Positions 25,414 to 34,643 of a stretch of 64,000 nt of DNA are shown in pieces. The stretch comes from Rotaria sp. Silwood1 (taxonomy: Eukaryota > Rotifera > Eurotatoria > Philodinida > Philodinidae), in NCBI GenBank assembly GCA_905250075.1, contig CAJNOP010000036.1, positions 805,631-869,630 on the forward strand, written 5' to 3'. Below the pieces are notes generated by a model that was given only the letters and a program-made list of their open reading frames with translations, did no database searches and had not been told where the DNA came from. Within the stretch, counting starts at the first letter, position 1. Every line of letters begins with the position of its first letter. A program made the position numbers and the translations under genes.

Positions 25414-26268
25414 AATCAATATATTCAAAAAGCCTTAACATTACAAGATTTGAGGTCAAATGTATGGTTCGAAAATGAAAGAATTATTTTGATAGATAAT
25501 GTATAATCCTATATAAAAAAAATATCGTTATTAAATAATGGATTCTTAGAATTGTTTCACATGCATTTGTAACAAACTATGTTTCTTGTTTCCACTTGAT
25601 ATAAAACTTTACTTTCATTCTTATAATAATCCTTTGCCTCAGGAACTAAATAAAAACTACCTGCCAACTGTAAAGACATCATGAAGTCAGATGTTTGTAA
25701 AATATGACGTAAGATAAGGCGAACACTTTTTTCGTTGAACAACCTGACTGACATATTCAAAGTATGTGCTGAAATATCATACTTTTTGATTGATTCACCA
25801 GTCTTTAAATTTTACCTATCTGCATATACATAGTAGAAGTATATCTCATCCTTTATTACCAGACATATTTGACGTCTGTAAAAGTGAGAAGCTTCTATTA
25901 TCATATGATTCAAAAAGAAAAAGACAATAAGATATAATGAAAAAGTCCCATCTGTCCTTGATCATCATTATGATTGACACCATACCAATAAAACAAGAGA
26001 AGCTACTATAAAAATTAGTGAATTAATGCAGCAACTCCTCTTGAAAACTAATTCAACTCGACTAGTAATATTCAATAAGACTGGATGAGATGATTTTTAC
26101 GAAGATTCTATCAATTTATGCTGCCATTAACTGTCTCTATTCAAATTTCGTAGATCATCACATGAAGCAACGAAGTTTAGTATTATGTAGGCATAATTGA
26201 AGAGTATCTAAGACAATGTAATTAATAGTTTACTAGTGGTTGTGCTTGATCTATTAAATAGAAATATG
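25414..26268. other. No recognisable gene
   Basis: AT-rich flank of the Tc1-like element. A minus-strand frame at 25557-25760 (67 codons) has no recognisable features. Confidence 0.45.
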
Positions 26269-26503
26269 TTACGGAAAATTTTAAGCATACAGAGAGTATC
26301 ATTGATGAAGTCATAAAAGATTCAGTCGTACAAGAACACGTACTATAATTATAACAAACAGTGAAGAAAGAAATAGAAGTTGATGATATTGTTAAACAAG
26401 TCATTTTTGAAGTGAATAAAATATTTAATTTATTAGCTAATTGAAAAGAAAGATTGTTCATTCAAGAATTTAATGTATTACGAGATAAAGCCAAAATATT
26501 ATG
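26269..26503 (+). pseudogene. Coding-like amphipathic helix remnant, unknown
   Basis: A single plus-strand frame reads ESIIDEVIKDSVVQEHVL, two stops, KKEIEVDDIVKQVIFEVNK, IFNLLAN, a stop, and KERLFIQEFNVLRDKAKIL. The heptad-like charged and hydrophobic pattern persists across stops in the same frame, which suggests a decayed gene rather than chance. I do not recognise the family. Confidence 0.3.
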
Positions 26504-27454
26504 AGTCAAGTATTATAGACTGTATCTGCTGACGCCATCTAGATATCTAAAGTATACATTAGATTACTTTGACTTAAGCTGATAGACATCTTGTCTACGA
26601 ATAAAATCTTTAAAGATCTATCGAAGTCGAAAAGTTTTTACCCTTGTTTTTAAAGTTATACAAAGTTCAATGAAGAAATATTGACGTTGGTTAGAGCAGC
26701 AACGAATGTATGGAAAGACTGTTTTTTATATTTAATCATGAGTCATCTAAAGTCATTTAACAATGATTCTAAGATAACATTCTTTCGATATCATAATATT
26801 ACTTATTTGTTAATTATTATAATTTCTTGAGTCAGATTTCAATACATTTTATTTAATTCAAGGCTTGAAGCAAAATCTTTGTTTATTTTATATGGAAGTT
26901 TTTCTGATGTTCTGTTATTAAATTTCAAGTGATGTCAAAATATCATCCATGCCTTTGTGTCACATGTTATTTTACTGTTGTGTAATACACTGATATAAAA
27001 ATAGAACGGCAAAAAAAAATAATTTAGAGGATTGTTAGTCGTCTGCTTCAAATGATCGCTTGTCTAACTATGATTCTACATTCGAATATTCTTCGAGCTT
27101 ACTAGTAACATGTACGTTCTAACATCAACTTTAATTATTTGAACTTGTTCATGTCGTCTCTTTTCGTTTCTTTGTACTATTTTTAAGTATACTACGAACG
27201 AAAAAATATATTTGTTTTTATCTAAGGTCAGACAACGAAACCTGAAATTTACTATAAAATCTTCAACTCTTTTCTAGAAAACTGTTTTGTATAATAAAAA
27301 AAAGCTTCATGCATCAATTGCATACTCTTCTTAAATATTATAATCAAAAGTTGATTCGACAACAGTGCATATTAAGTCTAGAAAAATCAATACATACGCG
27401 AAATGTATGTTTTCATTAACGAGTATCTAGAGAGGATTCTCTTACCTGATTAAA
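26504..27454. other. No recognisable gene; upstream region of alkD-like gene
   Basis: AT-rich with no supported frame. The promoter of the AlkD-like gene should lie in the last few hundred bases. I see no convincing TATA box immediately upstream, which fits an untranslated exon or a trans-spliced start. Confidence 0.4.
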
Positions 27455-27464
27455 TTTATTTCAG
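27455..27464 (+). promoter_or_regulatory. Splice-acceptor-like site directly before the start codon
   Basis: TTTATTTCAG immediately precedes the ATG at 27465, a strong 3' splice site. Bdelloid rotifers are known to add a spliced leader to many mRNAs, so this may be a trans-splice acceptor. A cis intron in the 5' untranslated region is the alternative. Confidence 0.45.
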
Positions 27465-28202
27465 ATGAATAACGAAACAGCCGAAGCAGTACAAGCTGCT
27501 CTTGCTGAACAAGCTAATCCAAAAAATGTTCCTGCAATACGACGTTTTTTCAAAACAGGTGAAGGTGAATATGGTGAAGGTGATATATTTATTGGTGTTC
27601 GTGTACCTGCTAATCGAATTGTGGCTAAACGTTTTTCTGCTCTTCCTCTTGTCGAAATCGATCATCTATTGAACAGTTCCATCCATGAACATCGTCAAGC
27701 TGCTCTCTTTATTTTAGTTTATCGTTTTCTGGCTGCTAGTAAAACATCACCACGTGATGACAGTCTTCGTAGCGAACTTTCGACTTTCTACATACAGGCA
27801 CTTAAACGTGGTCGAGTGAACAATTGGGATTTAGTAGATGCATCTGCTGAACATTTATTAGGTGCTTACCTTGAAGATCGATCGCGTCAAGTACTTTTCG
27901 ATTTAGCTTCAAGTAATCAATTATGGGAAAGACGAGCAGCTATGATTGCTACATTTGCTTTTATAAAACGAAAAGATGGATCAACAACATTTGAACTGGC
28001 CAAGAAACTGTTAAATGATCCAGAACCTTTAATGCACAAAGCTGTAGGATGGATGTTGCGTGAAACAGGCAAAAAAATCAGTCAAAAAGTACTCACTTCA
28101 TTTCTTGATCAATATGCTGCTCAAATGCCACGTATTATGCTTAGTTATGCAATTGAGCATTTATCAATTAAACAACGAACACATTATCGTAATCTTAAAT
28201 AA
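27465..28202 (+). CDS. AlkD-type DNA alkylation repair protein (HEAT-like DNA glycosylase)
   Basis: A complete, intronless 245-residue protein of the AlkD family. These enzymes excise N3- and N7-alkylated purines from DNA using a superhelix of HEAT-like repeats, without base flipping. Family landmarks appear in order: FFKTGEGEYGEGDIFIGVRV (29-47), SSIHEHRQAALFILVYRF (71-88), NNWDLVDASAEHLLG (119-133), LWERRAAMIATFAFI (153-167), HKAVGWMLRETGKK (191 onward) and MPRIMLSYAIEHL. W121, D125 and W196 match the Trp-Asp-Trp cleft residues of the bacterial enzyme; R156/R157 lie where its phosphate-binding arginine is expected. Length is typical for the family (about 225-245). AlkD is mainly bacterial and patchy in eukaryotes, so horizontal acquisition is plausible. 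The lack of introns is unlike most neighbours, though codon use looks native. An AATAAA signal follows at 28259. Confidence 0.93.
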   Translation: MNNETAEAVQAALAEQANPKNVPAIRRFFKTGEGEYGEGDIFIGVRVPANRIVAKRFSALPLVEIDHLLNSSIHEHRQAALFILVYRFLAASKTSPRDDSLRSELSTFYIQALKRGRVNNWDLVDASAEHLLGAYLEDRSRQVLFDLASSNQLWERRAAMIATFAFIKRKDGSTTFELAKKLLNDPEPLMHKAVGWMLRETGKKISQKVLTSFLDQYAAQMPRIMLSYAIEHLSIKQRTHYRNLK

Positions 28203-28258
28203 TTTTTTGTTATAGCTTTTCATTCACAAGTTAAATATGAACATATGAATTTTGTATA

Positions 28259-28264
28259 AATAAA
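28259..28264 (+). terminator. Polyadenylation signal of the alkD-like gene
   Basis: AATAAA 57 nt after the stop codon, in the expected position for 3' end formation. Confidence 0.5.
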
Positions 28265-30054
28265 TAGAAAATGAACTCTTTCTTTACATTCTTTAGTTTA
28301 GATTTACTAATGAATTGCTGATATGCTGATCGCAGTCCTTTTGTTAAATAACATTTTTATTTTTATTTTTAACATTTACATTAGATATTGAAACGATTGG
28401 AGTGTAGAAGATTTTATCACTTAGTTCCTCTAATGAGATAATGAATTAGGAACTTTTGAACTGACGATTAAACTTGCCTTAGATTATCGTTCGATGAGTT
28501 TTCATAAAAAAATTTTACAAATATTAGTTTCGCCTTCACTCAAAAAAGCATAAAGTTGATTTTAACTTTTGAATTTTTCAGTATCTTATTCTTTTGAATA
28601 ACAAATAGGTCTAACACAAGTTTTTCAAAAAAAAGACAATAAACGACATAAAATGATGAGAGTCAAACTATTAGCCTCATCAAACCTTTCTACTGGCACA
28701 TTATAAGATATATCTCCATGAATTTTAACTATCTAGTGCCCAATTATTCTAATTTCATTTAAGTCTCAGAAGAAATTTGTTGGCATATATAATGGAAACG
28801 ATACGATAGCGACTATGAATACATGAAAGTTTATATATCCAACGAAGAAGTTCTAGTCTATATGCATAAGCTATATGATTATGGATAAACTAAACATGCA
28901 CACTCATATCTTTGATCGATATGTTTACATCATGAACAGGACTTCATGGAAAGACCTTATCGAAGTATTCAAGCATAGGCTCTTCCACTTTTGTGTATCC
29001 ATCCCATTGATAATTGATAGATGGTTGAAAAATGAATGTCTTGTCTATTCAAGAAAGATTTACTTATCTCAATGTTCTATATTTAATCGATCACTGATGT
29101 TATTGTTTAGGCACGACGATAACTAATTCAATATCGATCAGCTTACGAATTATTTGAGACATCCATATGTTCTGAGTTTATTCTGTTGTATGAAAACCAT
29201 GCGAATATATTGAATAATGCATAATTAAGATTGCTTGCAGTTATTTAGTACCTTCCCATCAGATGTTAACACATGATCTCACGTATTGATAGAAAATATG
29301 TACCAGAATCGCTTGTAAACATTAAACTCTAATAAGCCAAAACACATGAAATCGTTGTTGTTCTTATTATGCTTTTTGACCTTATTATTGGCTCGAAATA
29401 TCGGGCGAAATGTTTCAGCTGTGCGACATAGCTAACCAAGAAGGATTATTTCGATTGTGGTTATTGTCATCAGAAAGGTTGTTATTTTTAGAATTCCAAG
29501 AAAATCTGCTAATGCATCTTCTCATACATATCATATACTTATTAGTTAGATCCTTGATAAATATTGAAACATATCTAAATAGTCTGAATTCTATCGATGT
29601 GCATGGAACAACTTTCGAATTCTATATCATCGATGAACATTACTGTATGGATAATTCTAGACTAGTTGAACTCCTCCTTTGCTAACGGTCGCATATGTTC
29701 AATAATAGACTTATCGGTTGACATCTCTCTATTATAAAGTGTCTGAACAACTTGCTAAACAGTGGCGTGTAAATGTTTTATTGGACAAAAAAGTTTTTGA
29801 GAGATAAAGTATGACGAACGACACTATCATTGCTTTTGGCAATCCTGTTTTTCAACATCGATCATCGCTTGACAACATATTTTCTTTACTGTATGATAAA
29901 GAGCAATATAACTTTGAGAATGTGCTTTTCTCAAACGCATAATTCGTAACAAATTGAAAATACTGCTGTATTGTATATTTCACTGTAACATATGAGTTCC
30001 TTTTCCATCAAACTACCATTAATGCAAAGTTTGTCAACATAAACGAACACTAAT
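28265..30054. other. No supported gene; possible signal-peptide remnant
   Basis: At 29346 an ATG opens MKSLLFLLCFLTLLLARN, which looks like a signal peptide, but a stop follows within about 31 codons and nothing recognisable continues, so I do not call a gene. Frames at 28875-29126 and 29410-29685 have no domain features. Confidence 0.4.
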
Positions 30055-30117
30055 CCAAATATTAATAAGTAATTGAAATTCGAAAGTTTCGAATTTCAAT
30101 CACTTATTAAGATTTGG
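30055..30117. repeat. 63-bp near-perfect hairpin
   Basis: Arms of 31 bases around a single central G: 29 of 31 positions are complementary. The left arm starts CCAAATATTAATAAGTAATT and the inner arm is TTGAAATTCGAAA. It lies 170 bases beyond the stop of the unknown gene at 30286-30801. It could be a small foldback element or form structure in a readthrough transcript. Confidence 0.75.
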
Positions 30118-30285
30118 CGTATTCTAAAGGAATATATGTAGATCAAAATCCTTTGAAAATTCATAGATTTATTTTAAAAATCTTGTCAAGTTAAAAGAAA
30201 ACAGAGTTTTGTATTCAATCCATTCGTCTCTCTACGACGTTGTTACTACTGAAATTGTTTGTATCATTGAATATTAAACAGATTT

Positions 30286-30801
30286 CTATGTCGGCTTTAA
30301 ATTGTATGTGTCGATCAACGCTTGATCAAAGCGGAAAAGTTTTGCAGTTGAATAACCACAACTACCGTATTCGAAGCCAACAATAGGCTGACCATTAAAA
30401 AATGAATTATCCAAAGTAAAATCGAGATAGCCTAACGAACGAATAGATAACCAACACATGACAAAAAGAAATAATGCTCACCTAAATATTGTTGAGTCGG
30501 ATCACTGACAGAAAATTTTCCATCGATCGGCTTTTTACCTTCTGATAAAACGGATTCGATGACAATACCTAATCTTGAATCCATCGGATCTTGAAGAGGA
30601 CCTAAGCACATTAATCGATTATCATAAGATATTTCTACATCGCAAATTCACAATGAACATACCAAGTGAATTATCTCCTCGTTCGTTAATAAAAACACGG
30701 ATAATACCAGGCAAAAATTCAATCTTTTCTACTCTACAATAATACTCTTTGTTGAAGTCACATATACGTTGGATAAAATATTTGTCCGACAATACCAACA
30801 T
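30286..30801 (-). CDS. Unknown protein, three exons, 134 residues
   Basis: Exons 30663-30801, 30482-30601 and 30286-30431 join in frame (405 nt). Introns of 61 and 50 nt have donors GTATGT and GTGAGC, and acceptors CTTAG and GTTAG. The product begins MLVLSDKYFIQRI, has predicted beta-rich segments (RVEKIEFLPGIIRVFINERG, RLGIVIESVLSEGKK) and ends YLDFTLDNSFFNGQPIVGFE then YGSCGYSTAKLFRFDQAL. I do not recognise the family. It has no signal peptide or transmembrane segment. An acceptor-like TTTAAAG lies 7 nt before the ATG, so there may be an upstream exon and a longer N-terminus. The clean splicing argues for a real gene despite its absence as a single open frame. Confidence 0.6.
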
Positions 30802-32516
30802 CGTAGATCTTTAAACAAAAAATATATACGAATAGGAGTCTGGGAATGCATGAAAATCAGAAAATCCGATTGATTCAGATATCGTCGTTATTATCTGCTT
30901 CTCATACATAGATTATCGTTTCTCATTTGAATGCATCATCAAAAAGAGAAAATATGAATCGGTCATTGAGTGATTTGAGAGTTCTAACAACATTATTCGG
31001 AGTAGCAATACAAAACTCATGTATATCAACGAATTTGATGAAATCTATTTTGAAAAAATCGGTTAACGAAAGAATATCTGATGTATGACAAAGCTACGTT
31101 GCTTAGGCAAGTTTATTAAAAATCAGAAAGAGATTTCGCGCTACGTGAACAGTTGGCTGTCTTCATCTGCAGTGCTCCCTAGATCATAATGTTATCATCA
31201 GAACTATGTACAAACAGAAGAAAAAATGAAAAAAAGTAGCCACGTTTCGGTCACTCCCGCAATTCTTGCCTATCAAAAGAAAGTGATCGAAAAATGACCT
31301 ATCAAAAACCAGTCAATTTTCAATAAATCGTTATGCTTACATGGAAAAAACTCTTTTTTTGCTTTTTATGTCGGTGTCCACATATAAACTGTATTGCTTC
31401 TCACTAGGGAGAGCAAACTGAATCTGTTTGTTTCGTGAGTTTGATCTCGATCTTGGATATTACTTTAAGAACAAATATGTAAAACGATATTATGTGTCAA
31501 TAATTTTATATGTCAAGGTTCCTAAGAAGATCACATTCTCAGTCAATCTTTCATTCTGCTCTTTTTTGAAAAAGGGCCCGTAATCACCAAAATAGAAAAC
31601 ATTTGATTGTGGTAACTGGAACTGTCTTTTCGAACTTTCGTTCTTGTCCAATACATTTCTAGCTACTTCCTACCTGATCACACAACCTTTAAAAATGCAT
31701 GTAAACGAACAAAAAAATGAAGCAAATTGTCATTTTTTGCTTTCAATAGCGTTTTCTTCCTATGAGCAGAAAAGTACAGAAAAGACGCTCGCAAAAAACA
31801 TTGATTCCATAGATCGAAGTTTATTGTCCCATTTTCAGCTTGTTATTAAATAAAGAACATCATTGGAAATTCAGACAAAGGCTTAAACAATCGGCTTTAA
31901 GTGTGTTTTCATGTGTGTAGAGAAAATTGTCTTGATAACGCCAAAACAATATGAATTTTCAGTTTTTTACAAGCCTCCTTCTTAAATAATCAAAAACGCA
32001 TACAAAGTTAAAACTGCTAGTAGTAAAATGGGATGTGGTCTCAAACAAAGACTAACGCGTCATGGAGACATATTTTACATGTGTGCGCGAATAGAGATAG
32101 TACTTTATTTTTATTGTACTTTGAAGAAGTAAAATAGAACATGTAATATCCTACAGTTGAAATGTGAAAACTAAGATAGACCAAAGTGAATAAACAACAT
32201 ATTTCATGCACTTATAAAGAATTGACATTTTTCAACTTAACTGTACTTTCTGTTCACTTGTTTTGTGATGAAATGATATTGAAAAAGAGTTGTTATATTT
32301 TGAAGTAAGGAAATGACCAAAAATATGTACTACAATATTTTTTTCTGCTGTATGTACCCTAACGATGCTGTACTTTTTTTTTTTATTAAAGTTAGTATAG
32401 GTTACATTACCTGTTAAAATAGAGATAAAGTGTCATTCCTATGTGAAAATACAAAAGTCATCTATTTTTTGGGTCTCAACAAGACGTTCTTTGTAATACT
32501 CGTGAAGATGTGCTCA
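30802..32516. other. No supported gene
   Basis: A plus-strand frame at 31644-31853 (69 codons) has no domain. Possible upstream exons of the minus-strand unknown gene could lie at the left edge, but I could not place one. Confidence 0.4.
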
Positions 32517-32558
32517 AAGTCAATCATTTGAGCATTAATGCAAATGTTTGATTGACTT
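32517..32558. repeat. Imperfect 42-bp palindrome
   Basis: AAGTCAATCA (32517-32526) and TGATTGACTT (32549-32558) enclose the central palindrome GCATTAATGC (32532-32541). No gene is adjacent. Confidence 0.55.
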
Positions 32559-33288
32559 CTCTACTTGTTAATTGAAAAAGAAAACGACAAAATGCCGTGA
32601 AAACTGACTATTTTTGAGTGCTTGTTTTTATCGTTTATTTTTCACTTATAAATGAGAACCGTGATTGGTCGGCAAAAAAAACTACTATTTTTTTCTGCGT
32701 TTGTGCACTTGTTTTTTATGTTGTGCAATTGCCTGACTAACGTATTCGTTTCTATTTCATTTTAACGTCCACAAATGTGACTTGTTATGCATGGATGATT
32801 GTTAGAAATGCGTTATAAAACCATGTTTTACTGGCAACACGATTTCTTGAAGATAGATTTTTCTTCAGTAGCAATTCAAATAAGATTTGTGATATAAAAT
32901 CAATTGCATTTCTATGATAGTAGGAGATCGCACTTGTGATCGAAAAACTAATCACTCTTTGTGTCTTTGCCTTTTTCACACGCTGATGAAGATCGAACGA
33001 CTGACTGATTATTTGCATTGTCTTCGTTTCAATTATAATAGCTGTTTTGTTCATGTAATATTTTGAGGGCGTGGATCTTGAGTGATGAGAAGGTTCTCGT
33101 CCACACCCACGCCCTGCTGTACTTTATGTATTAAAACTAAAATAAAACAGTGTATCAGCATATTTTATCTTGATTTTCATTCATCAAAATCCGAAAAAAC
33201 AAGTTGATTTTGGTTAAGCGATTTTGTTTTTGATTAAGCATCGCGCAAAGAGAAAAAAATACAGATGTGAATGTGTATTTGATATGAT
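32559..33288. other. Upstream region of the WAP-like gene
   Basis: AT-rich, no gene. It contains a third G-rich/C-rich hairpin (33066-33115) and, at its end, the TATA box of the WAP-like gene. The minus-strand frame at 32785-33054 has no recognisable features. Confidence 0.45.
33066..33115. repeat. G-rich/C-rich hairpin, telomere-like
   Basis: AGGGCGTGG (33066-33074) is the exact reverse complement of CCACGCCCT (33107-33115), and the right side extends as TCCACACCCACGCCCT. It stands out by GC content and shares the G-rich/C-rich layout of 1065-1117 and 5157-5225. It lies about 175 bases upstream of the TATA box of a secreted-protein gene, so a regulatory role cannot be excluded. Confidence 0.5.
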
Positions 33289-33294
33289 TATAAA
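33289..33294 (+). promoter_or_regulatory. TATA box of the WAP-like gene
   Basis: TATAAA 49 nt before the ATG at 33343, a spacing that leaves a very short 5' untranslated region. Confidence 0.55.
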
Positions 33295-33342
33295 TTGTCG
33301 CTGCTATTATTATTCACACATCTACTGCTAATCACTTTAATA

Positions 33343-33680
33343 ATGCGTCTTCTTGCAATACTCTTACTTGTAGTACTCTCATGTTTTAGTGCTGAAGCAC
33401 TCAAAAAACGAGAGGTTCAACTGGCTCATGCTGGTAAGTTCGTAAGAATTTTAACAGAAAATACAAATTTATTTCTATTATAGGCTATTGTCCAATGCAT
33501 ATGATGATATGTGCCGTTTATTGTCCACCTAATCTTAATTTAATACTTTCAAGACAAATCAATGGTTGTACAAGAGATAGTGAATGCGCTGGTGATGAAA
33601 AATGCTGTAGACCAGCTTGTGGATGCACCAACAGATGCACTAAAGCTTTAGATAAGCCAGGATTTCAAAAATTTCTTTGA
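33343..33680 (+). CDS. Small secreted WAP-like cysteine-rich protein
   Basis: Two exons (33343-33433 and 33484-33680) with a 50-nt intron (GTAAGT...TATAG) give 95 residues. The first exon encodes a signal peptide, MRLLAILLLVVLSCFSAEA. The mature part carries ten cysteines: YCPMHMMICAVYCPP, then NGCTRDSECAGDEKCCRPAC and GCTNRCTK. The block C-x5-C-x5-CC-x3-C with an acidic residue before the second cysteine is the signature of whey acidic protein (WAP) four-disulfide cores, which act as protease inhibitors or antimicrobial factors. The spacing before the CC pair fits; the last cysteines are slightly unusual. A TATA box lies 49 nt upstream and AATAAA at 33725. The start was chosen at the ATG that yields a clean signal peptide. 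Confidence 0.85.
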
Positions 33681-33724
33681 AAACAAATTATTTTCTCTTT
33701 ATCTGGGTTAATGTATTATGACAC

Positions 33725-33730
33725 AATAAA
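33725..33730 (+). terminator. Polyadenylation signal of the WAP-like gene
   Basis: AATAAA 45 nt after the stop codon. Confidence 0.55.
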
Positions 33731-34643
33731 ATCCTGTGGTTTCCAATGGATTGTTTCGATCTGAACATTTGAATGAACAAATTAGTTATTAATTGAGCCG
33801 TATAAAATACTTATTTAATACAGAACAGTCAAGAAGCATGAGAAATTCAGAAATTTAAAGATTCAAAGCATTATATGATTACTAATTTCCAAAGAATTGT
33901 CTTGATTATTCAGAATTTGTAACGACTTGATTCTGTTGTCATAGTTCAATCAATTAAAATCAAAATTCAAGAAATTACAGACCATTCTTTTTGAGAAGAA
34001 TCCATAATTAGAAAAAAAATATTGCTCATTTTTCACATATAATACTTCCATATTAACAAAAATTCGTGAGAATGTTACTGCGATGAAAACCTACTAATCA
34101 ATTAGACTTGTTAGTTACGATATATTGCATATTTATTGATACAAATTTGCTGTATTCAAGGAAATATATAAAGTTCAATAAAACATCATTATAAATTAGC
34201 TCCTCTCAAAAAGTTTGATAGTGAAGAATCATTTAATAAAAATTCACATCGGTAGATATATAGAAAGGCTACTAGTTTTATTCATCATATATCAACTACT
34301 ACATTGATTAGATAACGATTTATCATAAACAAACATGAGAGAATGAATAGTTGAAATTATTCTATAATAGTTAGAAAACTGCTTGGAAATAGAATTTATT
34401 TCGAAAAAGAAAACAAAAACCAACATTCTACATTTAGACAATAACAATATGTCACTGGACGAACAATTTGTATGACACTTGAAGAGCTTGAAGGTACTAG
34501 AATATAATCATATTATTTTATGTGTCTACTCTACAAAAACTGTTCTTCTAATTTCATTCGAATACACGGTTTATATACAGAAAATACAAATTCGTGTTTT
34601 CTTTTGAAATATAGTATCGTTGTTCCATCGAAAGATAAAATGT
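33731..34643. other. Intergenic, convergent gene ends
   Basis: Lies between the plus-strand WAP-like gene and the minus-strand ART-TPR gene, so it holds both 3' flanks. No supported frame or repeat. Confidence 0.5.

Noticed and set aside
29346..29440. Signal-peptide-like start MKSLLFLLCFLTLLLARN
   Set aside because: A stop follows within about 31 codons and no recognisable mature protein continues in any frame.
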